From Cupriavidus plantarum (GTDB lineage: Bacteria; Pseudomonadota; Gammaproteobacteria; Burkholderiales; Burkholderiaceae), in contig NZ_CAJPUX010000004.1 in assembly GCF_905397285.1 (NCBI RefSeq), forward strand, positions 372,001 to 436,000: a DNA stretch of 64,000 nucleotides. The letters are read 5' to 3'. The position numbers and the translations under genes are program-made. Shown piece after piece: positions 24,731-34,172 of the stretch. How positions within the stretch are numbered: position 1 is the first letter of the stretch; each line of letters begins with the position of its first letter. Under the pieces are notes generated by a model. The model did not search any database. It saw only the letters and a list, made by a program, of their open reading frames with translations, and had not been told where the DNA came from.

Positions 24731-24761
24731 TTATTATGTTTTTGATAGGCAAAACCAATAA
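24731..24761. promoter_or_regulatory. Candidate CynR operator
   Basis: In the 120-base divergent gap, TTATTATGTTTT (24731-24742) and AAAACCAATAA (24751-24761) form an interrupted AT-rich inverted repeat. It sits 13 bases before the cynR start and 78 bases from cynT, as expected for a LysR-type autoregulatory and activation site. Confidence 0.45.
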
Positions 24762-24773
24762 CAGACGGGCTCC

Positions 24774-25715
24774 ATGCTGCTGCGCCACATCCGCTATTTC
24801 CTGGCCGTTGCCGAGACGGGCAATTTCACGCGCGCCGCGGAGCTGGTGCACGTGTCCCAGCCCACGCTGTCCCAGCAGATCCGCCAGCTCGAGGACGCGC
24901 TCGGCGCGCAGCTATTCGACCGCACCGGCAGGACGACCCGGTTGACCGACGCCGGCGAGGCCTATCTGGTGCATGCCCGGCGGGCGATCCACGATCTGGA
25001 GGCGGGCCGCCGGGCGATCCACGATGTGGGCGAGCTCACGCGGGGCAACCTGCGGCTTGGGATGACGCCGACGTTCACCCCGTATCTGTTCAGCCAACTG
25101 GTCGTGGCCTTCAATGCACGCTATCCGAACATCTCGCTCAGCATCCGCGAGATGCCGCAGGAGCGCGTCGAACCGTTGCTGGCCGACGATGCCATCGATA
25201 TCGGCATTGCGTTCGACGACATCCATCTGCCCGAAGTGGAAGCGCTGTCGCTCTTCGAGGAGGCGCTGTCGCTGATGGTCGGCATCCAGCATCCGCATGC
25301 GAAGCGACGCACGGCCCTGAAAGCGGCCGATCTTGAGCGCGAGTCGATGGCGCTGCTCACACGGGAGTTCGCGACGCGTGGCTACATCGAGCGGTATTTC
25401 GCGCCGCTCGGCATCGTGCCGAAGATCATGATCGAGATGAACTCCGTGTCGGGCGTGATCGAAGCGGTGCGCAGCGGCCGGTTCGCCACCGTGCTGCCGT
25501 CGGCAATCGCCAACGTGCACGACGATCTGCGCATCCTGAAGCTGGAGGTGCCGCTTCCGCCGCGGCGCGCCGCCCTCCTTCAGCGCAAGGGCGCTTATCA
25601 GACGGCGGCGGCGCGAGCCTTCATCGCGTTCGCGATGGAAGGTCTGGAGACGATGCTGCCTACTGCCGGGGCGCCGCTGCCGACGCCGCCACATGGCGCG
25701 GGTAGTGCTGTGTGA
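24774..25715 (+). CDS. cynR: LysR-type regulator of the cyn operon
   Basis: This 313-residue LysR protein opens with MLLRHIRYFLAVAETGNFTR, close to E. coli CynR, followed by the HTH segment HVSQPTLSQQIRQLEDALG and an effector domain. CynR activates cynTS in response to cyanate. It is divergent from cynT, as in other cyn loci. Its last 56 bases overlap the 3' end of the convergent membrane-protein gene; the 14 or so extra C-terminal residues relative to E. coli are Pro/Ala-rich. Confidence 0.93.
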   Translation: MLLRHIRYFLAVAETGNFTRAAELVHVSQPTLSQQIRQLEDALGAQLFDRTGRTTRLTDAGEAYLVHARRAIHDLEAGRRAIHDVGELTRGNLRLGMTPTFTPYLFSQLVVAFNARYPNISLSIREMPQERVEPLLADDAIDIGIAFDDIHLPEVEALSLFEEALSLMVGIQHPHAKRRTALKAADLERESMALLTREFATRGYIERYFAPLGIVPKIMIEMNSVSGVIEAVRSGRFATVLPSAIANVHDDLRILKLEVPLPPRRAALLQRKGAYQTAAARAFIAFAMEGLETMLPTAGAPLPTPPHGAGSAV

Positions 25716-26205
25716 AACGGACCGCCGCGCACAGGGCCGCCACGGTTAGCAGTGCACCTGCACCGGGGCGCGTCCGCATCAGCACGTCGGCGCCGATCAG
25801 GGCCAGGAAGGCCAGCGCCCAGACTCCGGTAATGACGTAGTTGATCCGCACGAAGGTCGGATGGCGCCACAGTGATGGGGGCACCCGTTCCCGCGCATAC
25901 TGCATCGTGAACGGCATGCCGATGGCCATCGAGGCCAGTACCACGCCGAGCAGACCCGCATCCACGACCATGCGCACCTGCGCGATGCTCCACGCCGGTT
26001 GCTCGCGCCACGCATACAGCGCCAGCGCGCCGAACAGGATCACGGTGCCGATCTCGAGCACCTTCACCGATCGTCCGGTCGCGGCATCGCGGACGACGAG
26101 CGCCAGTGCCATGACCGCGCCCGCGGTCAGACCGGCCAGAATGCCGAGCAGGTGCTCGACGATCGCGAATGCAAGAAAAGGGGAAAAACCCAGCAGGATG
26201 TTCAT
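25660..26205 (-). CDS. Hypothetical five-span membrane protein
   Basis: The protein is 181 residues from ATG at 26205 (MNILLGFSPFLAFAIVEHLL). It has five hydrophobic segments, roughly at residues 5-40, 52-68, 78-100, 118-138 and 145-165. There are no charged residues in the spans and no motif that identifies a transporter or enzyme. It overlaps the end of cynR by 56 bases, tail to tail. I do not recognise the family. The upstream in-frame extension to 26265 has a poorer start. Confidence 0.6.
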   Translation of the reverse strand: MNILLGFSPFLAFAIVEHLLGILAGLTAGAVMALALVVRDAATGRSVKVLEIGTVILFGALALYAWREQPAWSIAQVRMVVDAGLLGVVLASMAIGMPFTMQYARERVPPSLWRHPTFVRINYVITGVWALAFLALIGADVLMRTRPGAGALLTVAALCAAVRFTQHYPRHVAASAAAPRQ

Positions 26206-26289
26206 GTTCGGCTCCAGGGTCGTTGCGTGAAATGGTGGCGTGGAAACCATCGTACGCAGCGACAATGAGCCGAAAATGAGCGAAGCGCG

Positions 26290-27609
26290 CTATTGCTGGT
26301 GCGTGCCCAGCGACCGGTTGATCCGCAGCGCCAGCAGCGTGCAAACCACGCCCGACAGCAGATACAGGCTGACCGCCACCAGCCCGAAACGGGCCGACAG
26401 CCCCAGCGCGACGAGCGGTGCGAAGGCCGCGCCGAACAGCCAGCCGAAATCCGTGGTCAGCGCCGCGCCCGTATAACGGTAGCGCCGTTCGAAGTTCGAG
26501 GTGACGACGCCCGCCGCCTGTCCATAGGACAAGCCCAGCAGCGCGAAGCCAATCAGGATGAACATGTCCTGCCCGGTGGCGCCCCCGTCGAGCAGCCATG
26601 GCGCAAACAGGCTGAACACGCCGATGAGCAGCGCCATCGTCCCCAGCATCGTGCGCCGGCCCACGCGGTCGGCGATCCAGCCCGACAGCACGGTACTGAT
26701 GATGGCGATCGCCGCGCCCACGATCTGTATCGCCAGCACGTCGCCCAGCTCCTGCGTCTTGTGCAACTGGATCCATGACAGCGGAAACACCGTCACGAGG
26801 TGGAACAGCGCATAGCTGGCGAGGGCGGCAAAAGCGCCGAGGAAGATATTGCCGGCCTGGGCCTGCATGATCTCCACCGTGGTAATCGGCTCGAGTTCGA
26901 CCTCGTCCAGCAGACGGGTGTATTCGTGCGTGACCACGAGCCGCAGCCGCGCGAACAGCGCGACGACGTTGATGGCGAACGCGACGTAGAACGGGTAGCG
27001 CCAGCCCCAGTCGAGGAACTCGGCCTCGGTCAGGCTCGCATGCAGGAACAGGAACAACGCGCCCGCCACGATGAAGCCGGTCGGCGCGCCGAGCTGCCCC
27101 AGCATCGCGTACCAGCCGCGTCGCTCGGGCGGCGTGTTGAGTGCGAGCAGCGACGGCAGTCCATCCCACGACCCCCCGAATGCCACCCCTTGCAGGAAGC
27201 GGAACACGGACAGCAGCACGATCGAAGTCGTCCCCAGTGTCGCGTAGGTCGGCAGGAACGCGATGCCCACCGTGGCGGTACCCAGCAGGAACAGCGAAGC
27301 CGTCAGCTTGGTGCCGCGTCCCCATCGCCGCTGGATGCGCATGAACAAGGACGTTCCAAACGGCCGTCCGATAAACGCAAACGAGAACACCGTGAACGCA
27401 AGCAGGAGCCCTTCGAGTTCGCCGGCAAACGGGAAATAGACCGAGGGGAACACGAGCACCGAGGCGATGCCGTACGTGAAGAAGTCGAAGTACTCGGACG
27501 CCCGCCCGATCACGACACCCGTGGCGATCTCGGCCGGAGCGATTTGGGCATGTCCGTGCGCCGGAGGTGCAGCCGGCGACTCCCGATGCTGATGGGTCAG
27601 ACTCGACAT
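26290..27609 (-). CDS. MFS transporter, metabolite:H+ symporter (MHS) type
   Basis: This 439-residue, 12-span protein starts with AGGAGCCACG before the ATG. After a His/Pro-rich cytoplasmic N-terminus it shows ASEYFDFFTYGIASVLVFP, the IGRPFG loop and SVFRFLQGVAFGGSWDG, patterns of the KgtP/ProP/ShiA group. These carriers import organic acids or betaines with protons. It lies between the cyn locus and cyoA as a single-gene unit. The substrate is not predictable. Confidence 0.88.
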   Translation of the reverse strand: MSSLTHQHRESPAAPPAHGHAQIAPAEIATGVVIGRASEYFDFFTYGIASVLVFPSVYFPFAGELEGLLLAFTVFSFAFIGRPFGTSLFMRIQRRWGRGTKLTASLFLLGTATVGIAFLPTYATLGTTSIVLLSVFRFLQGVAFGGSWDGLPSLLALNTPPERRGWYAMLGQLGAPTGFIVAGALFLFLHASLTEAEFLDWGWRYPFYVAFAINVVALFARLRLVVTHEYTRLLDEVELEPITTVEIMQAQAGNIFLGAFAALASYALFHLVTVFPLSWIQLHKTQELGDVLAIQIVGAAIAIISTVLSGWIADRVGRRTMLGTMALLIGVFSLFAPWLLDGGATGQDMFILIGFALLGLSYGQAAGVVTSNFERRYRYTGAALTTDFGWLFGAAFAPLVALGLSARFGLVAVSLYLLSGVVCTLLALRINRSLGTHQQ

Positions 27610-27746
27610 CGTGGCTCCTAGTCAACAAATTTTTGTGAGATGCGACGTACTGCAATCACAAGAATAGCGCCTAAACTCCAATAAAACCCGAATCGTTTGT
27701 AGTGTCACACTCGGGCTGCTGTAACTCAATCATCACTTCTGCGAAT

Positions 27747-28805
27747 ATGGGACGCTCAGAACCGGCGGTGCGATCACATTTCGGGGTGCGGGGAGCTATC
27801 AAACTCGTCACCATGTCCGGCCTGACCATGGGCCTTGCAGGATGCAACGCAGTGCTGCTCTCACCGTCGGGTGATCTGGCAGTCAAGCAGCGCGATCTCA
27901 TCATCATCGCCACGTGCCTGATGCTGCTGATCATCGTTCCGGTGATCACGATGACGCTGGTATTCGCCTTCCGATACCGGGAGTCCAACACGGAGGCGAC
28001 CTACAACCCCGACTGGGACCACTCGACCACGCTGGAGCTGGGCATCTGGTCGGCACCGCTGCTGATCATCATCGCGCTGGGTGCCGTGACGTGGGTGAGT
28101 ACCCACCAGCTCGACCCCTATCGCCCGCTCACGCATCTGGACGATCGCCGCCCGATTCCCGCGGGCACCAAGCCGCTGACCGTCGAGGTGGTCGCGCTCG
28201 ACTGGAAATGGCTGTTCCTCTATCCCGAGCAGGGTATCGCCACCGTCAACGAGCTCGTGGCGCCGGTGGACCAGCCCATCCGCTTCAAGATCACGGCCAC
28301 CGATGTCATGAATTCGTTCTTCATTCCGGCGCTCGCGGGCCAGGTCTACGCGATGCCGGGCATGGAGACCAAGCTCCACGCGGTCATCAATCGCCCCGGC
28401 GTCTATGACGGCTTCTCGGCCAACTACAGCGGCGCCGGCTTCTCGCAGATGCGGTTCAAGTTCCACGGGATGTCGAACGAGGATTTCGCACGCTGGGTCG
28501 CCAAGGCCAAGTCGGAGGGCGCCCAGCTGTCGCGGGACGCCTACGTCAAGCTGGCCAAGCCCAGCGAGGCCGAACCCGTGCAGCACTTCGCCAGCGTGGC
28601 GCCGGGGCTGTACGACGCGATCCTGAACCGCTGCGTGGAGGGCGGGACGTGCCGTGCCGATGTGATGGCGCTCGACGCCACGCGCGGCAAGTTCGACCCG
28701 TCCGCGTACGTCTGCACCGCCAGCAACACGATCGGCGCCGACGCCACCGCGGTGACCGGCGACGCCGTCGCCGACGCGCTCGGCAATCGCCGCCTGGTTC
28801 GCTGA
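27747..28805 (+). CDS. cyoA: Cytochrome bo ubiquinol oxidase subunit II
   Basis: The protein is 352 residues from ATG at 27747. The start is uncertain (GTG codons at 27702 and 27786 are alternatives), but the arginine-containing n-region before LVTMSGLTMGLAGCN needs an upstream start. LAGC is a lipobox, so the protein is a lipoprotein. Two membrane spans follow (about 60-82 and 103-125), then a periplasmic cupredoxin domain (VVALDWKWLFLYPEQGIATVNELV region) without CuA cysteines, as in quinol oxidases. It is the first gene of cyoABCD, which reduces O2 to water and pumps protons. The C-terminus is longer than in E. coli and contains a CVEGGTC pair. Confidence 0.93.
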   Translation: MGRSEPAVRSHFGVRGAIKLVTMSGLTMGLAGCNAVLLSPSGDLAVKQRDLIIIATCLMLLIIVPVITMTLVFAFRYRESNTEATYNPDWDHSTTLELGIWSAPLLIIIALGAVTWVSTHQLDPYRPLTHLDDRRPIPAGTKPLTVEVVALDWKWLFLYPEQGIATVNELVAPVDQPIRFKITATDVMNSFFIPALAGQVYAMPGMETKLHAVINRPGVYDGFSANYSGAGFSQMRFKFHGMSNEDFARWVAKAKSEGAQLSRDAYVKLAKPSEAEPVQHFASVAPGLYDAILNRCVEGGTCRADVMALDATRGKFDPSAYVCTASNTIGADATAVTGDAVADALGNRRLVR

Positions 28806-28854
28806 CACGCTTCTCGACAACTTCTGATGGCCGCTACGGCCTTTGGTGATCAAC

Positions 28855-30858
28855 ATGCCCGAGCGTTCCGAACTCGCCACGCAGATTTTCGGCCGGCTTA
28901 CGTGGGAAGCCATTCCGTATCACGAGCCCATCCTGCTCGTTACCTTCATCGTGGTCGCGCTGGGCGGGCTCGCCCTGGTCGGCGCGCTGACCTACTTCCG
29001 CGTCTGGGGTTATCTCTGGCACGAGTGGTTCACGAGCATCGATCACAAGAAGATCGGGATCATGTACGTGATCCTCGGCGTGATCATGCTGCTGCGCGGC
29101 TTTGCCGATGCGGTCATGATGCGGATCCAGCAGGCCGTCGCTTTCGGTGACAACCTTGGCTACCTGCCGCCGCATCACTACGATCAGATCTTCACGGCGC
29201 ACGGCGTGATCATGATCTTCTTCGTGGCGATGCCCCTCGTCACGGGGCTGATGAACTTCGTCGTGCCACTCCAGATCGGCGCGCGCGACGTCGCGTTTCC
29301 GTTCCTGAACAATTTCAGCTTCTGGATGACGACTGGCGGCGCAATCCTCGTGATGATGTCGCTGTTCGTTGGTGAGTTCGCGAAGACCGGCTGGCTCGCC
29401 TATCCGCCGTTATCGGGCATTCTCCACAGTCCCGATGTCGGCGTGGATTACTACATATGGGCGCTACAGGTGGCGGGGGTCGGGACATTGTTATCAGGGA
29501 TCAATCTACTGGTGACAATCATCAAGATGCGCGCGCCCGGCATGAGCCTGATGCGCATGCCGATCTTCACGTGGACCTCGCTGTGCACGAACGTGCTGAT
29601 CATCGCGGCATTCCCGGTGCTGACCGCGGCGCTCGGCCTGCTGGCGCTCGACCGCTACGTCGGCACCAACTTCTTCACCGTCGATAACGGCGGCAGCGCG
29701 ATGATGTACGTGAACCTGATCTGGATCTGGGGGCACCCCGAGGTCTATATCCTGGTGCTGCCCGTGTTCGGCGTGTTCTCGGAAGTCGTCGCCACCTTCT
29801 GCCGCAAGCGCCTGTTCGGCTATGCGTCGATGGTGTATGCGACCGTCGTGATCACGGTGCTGTCCTACCTTGTCTGGCTGCACCACTTCTTCACGATGGG
29901 ATCGGGGGCCAGCGTCAACTCGTTCTTCGGCATCACGACGATGATCATCTCCATCCCGACCGGGGCGAAGGTGTTCAACTGGCTGTTCACGATGTACCAC
30001 GGCCGCATCCGCTTCGAGGTGCCGATGCTGTGGACCGTCGGATTCATGGTCACCTTCGTGATCGGCGGCATGACCGGCGTGCTGCTCGCGGTGCCGCCCG
30101 CCGACTTCTCCCTGCACAACAGCCTGTTCCTGATCGCCCACTTCCACAACGTGATCATCGGCGGCGTGCTGTTCGGCCTCATGGCCGGCATCACGTACTG
30201 GTTCCCGAAAGCCTTCGGCTACCGCCTCGATCCGTTCTGGGGCAAGTGCTCGTTCTGGTTCTGGCTCGTCGGCTTCTACTTCGCCTTCATGCCGCTGTAC
30301 TGGCTGGGCCTGCTCGGCGTGACCCGGCGCATGAACCACTTCCAGGATCCGTCGCTGCAGATCTGGTTCCAGCTGGCCGCGTTTGGCGCGTTCCTGATCG
30401 CGCTCGGTATCGCCAGCTTCCTGATCCAGCTGTTCGTGAGCTTCCGGCGCCGGGAGGCGCTGCGCGATACCACGGGGGATCCGTGGAATGGCCGCACGCT
30501 GGAATGGTCGACCTCGTCGCCGCCGCCGCAATACAACTTCGCGTTCACGCCCATCGTGCATGACACCGACGCGTGGTGGCAGATGAAGCAGCATGGCTAC
30601 AAGCGTCCGCTCGAAGGCTTCATCCCGATCCATATGCCGAAGAACACCGCCGCTGGCATCGTGCTCGCCGCACTGAGTTCCATCTGCGCATTCGGCCTGA
30701 TCTGGCATATCTGGTGGCTCGTGGTCGTCTCGTTCGCCGCCACGATCTTCGGCGCCATTTATCACACCTTCAACTACAAGCGCGATTACTACATCCCGGC
30801 CGACGACGTGGTCCGGACCGAAGCCGCGCGCACTCAACTGCTAGGCAGCCATGGCTGA
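28855..30858 (+). CDS. cyoB: Cytochrome bo ubiquinol oxidase subunit I
   Basis: This 667-residue, multi-span heme-copper oxidase core is close to E. coli CyoB (663). Visible features: the quinol-site RGFADAVM and LPPHHYDQ, the low-spin heme His in [22 protein letters not shown] (CuB His, K-channel Glu, cross-linked Tyr), HHFFTMG (CuB His pair) and [12 protein letters not shown] (heme ligands). ATG at 28855 is chosen over the in-frame TTG and GTG just upstream. It overlaps cyoC by eight bases. All metal and heme ligands look intact. Confidence 0.97.
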   Translation: MPERSELATQIFGRLTWEAIPYHEPILLVTFIVVALGGLALVGALTYFRVWGYLWHEWFTSIDHKKIGIMYVILGVIMLLRGFADAVMMRIQQAVAFGDNLGYLPPHHYDQIFTAHGVIMIFFVAMPLVTGLMNFVVPLQIGARDVAFPFLNNFSFWMTTGGAILVMMSLFVGEFAKTGWLAYPPLSGILHSPDVGVDYYIWALQVAGVGTLLSGINLLVTIIKMRAPGMSLMRMPIFTWTSLCTNVLIIAAFPVLTAALGLLALDRYVGTNFFTVDNGGSAMMYVNLIWIWGHPEVYILVLPVFGVFSEVVATFCRKRLFGYASMVYATVVITVLSYLVWLHHFFTMGSGASVNSFFGITTMIISIPTGAKVFNWLFTMYHGRIRFEVPMLWTVGFMVTFVIGGMTGVLLAVPPADFSLHNSLFLIAHFHNVIIGGVLFGLMAGITYWFPKAFGYRLDPFWGKCSFWFWLVGFYFAFMPLYWLGLLGVTRRMNHFQDPSLQIWFQLAAFGAFLIALGIASFLIQLFVSFRRREALRDTTGDPWNGRTLEWSTSSPPPQYNFAFTPIVHDTDAWWQMKQHGYKRPLEGFIPIHMPKNTAAGIVLAALSSICAFGLIWHIWWLVVVSFAATIFGAIYHTFNYKRDYYIPADDVVRTEAARTQLLGSHG

Positions 30859-31507
30859 TACGACGATCCCCCTCGCCGGCGGCGCGGCCGCGCCCGAAGA
30901 CGGTTCGCGGCAGGAGCCGCTGCAGTTCTACATTCCCAAGGAACATCATCCGGCCAACGGGACGCTGCTCGGGTTCTGGTTCTACCTGATGAGCGACTGC
31001 CTGATCTTCGCTTGCCTGTTCGCCGCTTACGGCGTGCTGGGCCGCGAGTATGCGGGCGGTCCCACGGGTGCCGAGCTGTTCGACCTGCCTCTCGTCGCGC
31101 TCAATACGACGTTCCTGCTGCTCTCGTCCATCACGTACGGTTTCGCGATGCTCGAGATGCAGAAGCGGAACCTGCGCGGCACGCAGATCTGGCTGGCCAT
31201 CACGGGGCTGTTCGGCGTGGCCTTCCTCTGCGTGGAGCTCTATGAGTTCGCGCACCTGATCCACGAAGGCGCCGGGCCGCGGCGCAGCGCGTTCCTGACA
31301 TCGTTCTTCGCGCTGGTCAGCACGCACGGGCTGCACGTGACCTTCGGCATCGTCTGGCTCATCACGCTGATGTTCCAGCTCGGCAAGCACGGCCTGATCA
31401 CCGCCAACCGGCGCCGGCTGCTGTGCCTGTCGATGTTCTGGCACTTTCTGGACGTCGTGTGGATCGGCGTCTTTACCTTCGTCTATCTGATGGGAGTCCT
31501 GCCATGA
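30851..31507 (+). CDS. cyoC: Cytochrome bo ubiquinol oxidase subunit III
   Basis: This 218-residue, five-span subunit III homolog starts inside the cyoB end. The block [20 protein letters not shown] begins the first span and [14 protein letters not shown] is typical of the family. It stabilises the CyoAB core in the inner membrane. Overlaps of 8 and 4 bases with its neighbours show tight coupling. Confidence 0.95.
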   Translation: MADTTIPLAGGAAAPEDGSRQEPLQFYIPKEHHPANGTLLGFWFYLMSDCLIFACLFAAYGVLGREYAGGPTGAELFDLPLVALNTTFLLLSSITYGFAMLEMQKRNLRGTQIWLAITGLFGVAFLCVELYEFAHLIHEGAGPRRSAFLTSFFALVSTHGLHVTFGIVWLITLMFQLGKHGLITANRRRLLCLSMFWHFLDVVWIGVFTFVYLMGVLP

Positions 31508-31932
31508 GCGCGCATGACGAGGCAATCGGCCACGGCCATGACGACGATCATGGCCACGACGAGCTGGCGGGGGCCGCGCATTCGACGATGAGCGGTTACG
31601 TCACGGGTTTCGTGCTGTCGGTCGTGCTGACCGCGATACCGTTCTGGCTGGTGATGGGGAAAGTGTTCGACAAGTCGTCGACGACGGCGCTGGTGTTGCT
31701 CGGCCTCGGCGCCGTGCAGATCGTCGTTCACATGATCTACTTCCTGCACATGAATGCGCGCTCGGAGAACGGCTGGACGCTGCTCGCGCTGATCTTCACG
31801 CTCGTGCTCGTGGTGATCACGCTGTCGGGCACGCTCTGGGTGATGTTCCACCTGAACACGAACATGATGCCCAACATGCAGAACGTCCAGCTTCCGGAGG
31901 GCGGGCAAATCGTGCCGCCCAAGTCCCCTTGA
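31504..31932 (+). CDS. cyoD: Cytochrome bo ubiquinol oxidase subunit IV
   Basis: This 142-residue, three-span protein begins with an ATGA overlap with cyoC. E. coli CyoD is 109 residues; the extra length is a His/Asp-rich cytoplasmic leader (GHGHDDDHGHDELAG) and a C-terminal tail (MMPNMQNVQLPEGGQIVPP). Subunit IV assists CuB assembly, so the metal-binding-like leader is notable. The gene ends 9 bases before the convergent chemotaxis receptor gene; no cyoE (heme O synthase) follows. Confidence 0.92.
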   Translation: MSAHDEAIGHGHDDDHGHDELAGAAHSTMSGYVTGFVLSVVLTAIPFWLVMGKVFDKSSTTALVLLGLGAVQIVVHMIYFLHMNARSENGWTLLALIFTLVLVVITLSGTLWVMFHLNTNMMPNMQNVQLPEGGQIVPPKSP

Positions 31933-31941
31933 CCGAGCGCC

Positions 31942-33483
31942 TTAAGCCGCAAGGCGGAAGATCGCTACGGCTTCCTTGAGCCGCTGGGCCTGCTCTTCGA
32001 GCGAGCCCGCGGCGGCCGCGGCCTGCTCCACCAGCGCGGCGTTCTGCTGCGTCACGGTGTCCATCTGCGTCACGGCCTGATTCACCTGCTCGATGCCGGC
32101 GCTCTGCTCCGCGGAGGCCGCGCTGATCTCGCCCATGATGTCCGTCACGCGCTTCACCGCGCTGACGATCTGCTCCATGGTCTGACCCGCTTCCGAAACG
32201 AGTTCGGAGCCCCGTTCGACACGCTCGGCCGAGTCCCCAATCAGCGACTTGATTTCTTTCGCCGCCGTGGCGCTGCGTTGCGCGAGGCTGCGCACCTCGC
32301 CCGCCACCACCGCAAAACCACGGCCCTGCTCGCCCGCGCGCGCCGCTTCCACCGCTGCGTTAAGCGCCAGGATGTTGGTCTGGAACGCGATGCCCTCGAT
32401 CACGGCGATGATGTCGACGACCTTGCGCGACGCGCCGCTGATCTCCTCCATCGTGTTGACCACCTGGCCCACCACCTCGCCACCCTTGATGGCGACGTCC
32501 GACGCATTGACGGCCAGCGAGCTCGCCTGACGCGCATTGTCCGCGTTCTGGCGCACGATGCCGGTGAGCTGCTCCATGCTCGATGCGGTTTCCTCGAGCG
32601 AGGACGCCTGCTCTTCGGTACGCTGCGACAGGTCGGTATTGCCCACGGCGATCTGGCTGGTGCCCGTGGCGATGGCTTCCGTACCGTGGCGGACCTCCTG
32701 CACGATGCCGAGGATGTTCTCGTTCATCTCGCGCAGCGCCTCGAGCAGCTGGCCCGTCTCGTCGGTGCGGTCCACGTCGATGCGGCTGGTCAGGTCGCCC
32801 GATGCCACGGTGCGCGCGATATGCACCGCACGGTGCAGCGGACGCGTGATGCCGATGGTGAGCCAGAACGCGAAGCCGGCACCGATCGCCAGCATCACCA
32901 CGCCAAGCGCGATCATGCGGTTACGGGCAGCAAGATAGGTCTCGTTGATTTCCTTCGCGGTATCGTCGATCGACGCGCGCTGGATATCGAGCAGCTTCTG
33001 GATCTCGGCAAGGTAGGCATCGCCGGCCGGCACGAACTCGGTCTCCAGCACCTTGTTCGCTTCGTCGGTCTGGCCTTCCTTCTTGAAGCGCGCGATCTTG
33101 TCGCGCGACTCGTTGTACGGGTTGCGCACCTGCAGGATCTTCTGGAACGCGGCCTTTTCGGCATCGGAGACCAGCATCGGCTCGATCTTGTCGCGCATCG
33201 CGGCAATCGTGTCGGCCGACCACTTGGTCTCCTTCGCGAAGAAGGCACCCAGCGTCGGGTCGGCACTCTTCGCGGTCGCCGTCGTGCGACGCACGCTCGC
33301 GTACATCAGCCGATACCAGTCGCTGACGATACGTTCCTTTGCCAGCGGTTCCTGCATCATGGCATGCGTGTGGCTGGCAACGTCTTGTAGCCGCGACATG
33401 CCGTAAACGGTCATGAGAAGGGACAGCAATAACACCACGCCAAAGCCAATGCCGAGGCGTACGCCAATACCGAGGTTTTTCAT
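31942..33483 (-). CDS. Methyl-accepting chemotaxis protein, four-helix-bundle sensor
   Basis: This 513-residue receptor has an N-terminal span (10-30), a periplasmic four-helix-bundle sensor (about 31-190), a second span (about 190-212), HAMP (213-265) and a cytoplasmic signalling domain. The conserved hairpin tip reads [20 protein letters not shown] and then [16 protein letters not shown]. It lacks a C-terminal NWETF-type CheR-docking pentapeptide. It would report a periplasmic ligand to CheA/CheW. Single-gene unit, tail to tail with cyoD. Confidence 0.95.
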   Translation of the reverse strand: MKNLGIGVRLGIGFGVVLLLSLLMTVYGMSRLQDVASHTHAMMQEPLAKERIVSDWYRLMYASVRRTTATAKSADPTLGAFFAKETKWSADTIAAMRDKIEPMLVSDAEKAAFQKILQVRNPYNESRDKIARFKKEGQTDEANKVLETEFVPAGDAYLAEIQKLLDIQRASIDDTAKEINETYLAARNRMIALGVVMLAIGAGFAFWLTIGITRPLHRAVHIARTVASGDLTSRIDVDRTDETGQLLEALREMNENILGIVQEVRHGTEAIATGTSQIAVGNTDLSQRTEEQASSLEETASSMEQLTGIVRQNADNARQASSLAVNASDVAIKGGEVVGQVVNTMEEISGASRKVVDIIAVIEGIAFQTNILALNAAVEAARAGEQGRGFAVVAGEVRSLAQRSATAAKEIKSLIGDSAERVERGSELVSEAGQTMEQIVSAVKRVTDIMGEISAASAEQSAGIEQVNQAVTQMDTVTQQNAALVEQAAAAAGSLEEQAQRLKEAVAIFRLAA

Positions 33484-33546
33484 TTCATCTGCCTGATGAG
33501 TGCCATTGGACGAACTATCGGCAGCGAGTAGCCGTTCCTTGAATGC

Positions 33547-34119
33547 CTAATCCAGCACGCGTACGCGGCGTTGTCCGCCGTTCACTGGCAGTTCGATGGC
33601 CACGCCCCCCGCGCTTCGCGCGCCGTGCCCCGTCAGCGCGGAGATCACCACCTGATGCGTGACCATCAGGTAAGGGCCGCCTTTCGGGTCGAGGCTATCG
33701 ATGAATCGGGACAGGCGTTCGGTCTGGGCGGTGCGCGCGGCGCCCTCGGCCTCGAAGAAGGAGTTGAGCATCGGCTCGACGCGCACGGGACCGACATCCA
33801 TCAGCCGCGCGGTTTCCTGGCACCGGCACCACGCGCTACTCATGACGCGCGTCGGCCGGAAGCCGTCCCGTCGCCATGCCGCGCCGAGGTCGACCGCCTG
33901 TTGCCGGCCGGCGGCATCCAGGTTGCGTTGTGTCCTGCAATCGTCGATCCGGAACCCCGGCGGATCGCCAAGGCCGGGCGCGCTGGCATGCCGCAGGATC
34001 ACCAGCACGTTAGGCTGCCGCAGCGACGCGTCGGCCACCGACGGCTGGGCCACGCCGAGGGCGGGCGCCACCAGCAGCAATACGGGTAGGAGGCGTGCGA
34101 ACACGAAAGACAGGGCCAT
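33547..34119 (-). CDS. Periplasmic histidine-phosphatase-family protein
   Basis: The protein is 190 residues from ATG at 34119 (GGAG six bases upstream). A signal peptide (FARLLPVLLLVAPALGVAQP) leads to a histidine phosphatase domain: the phosphate-accepting His in ILRHASAPG (RHA instead of the usual RHG), RNLDAAGRQQA, SSAWCRCQETARLM and the second His in VTHQVV. These are hallmarks of the phosphoglycerate-mutase-like superfamily, exported branch; the substrate is unknown. The much longer ORF that extends upstream is a shadow of the MFS gene. Confidence 0.85.
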   Translation of the reverse strand: MALSFVFARLLPVLLLVAPALGVAQPSVADASLRQPNVLVILRHASAPGLGDPPGFRIDDCRTQRNLDAAGRQQAVDLGAAWRRDGFRPTRVMSSAWCRCQETARLMDVGPVRVEPMLNSFFEAEGAARTAQTERLSRFIDSLDPKGGPYLMVTHQVVISALTGHGARSAGGVAIELPVNGGQRRVRVLD

Positions 34120-34172
34120 CGCGCACTCCGGCAGCGAACAAACCCCTTCAACATAGCACGCGCGCCGGGCGG

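Noticed and set aside
25598-27655. 685-residue minus-strand ORF across two genes
   Set aside because: It spans the MFS carrier and the small membrane protein in a non-coding frame; both real genes have good starts and hydrophobic segments.
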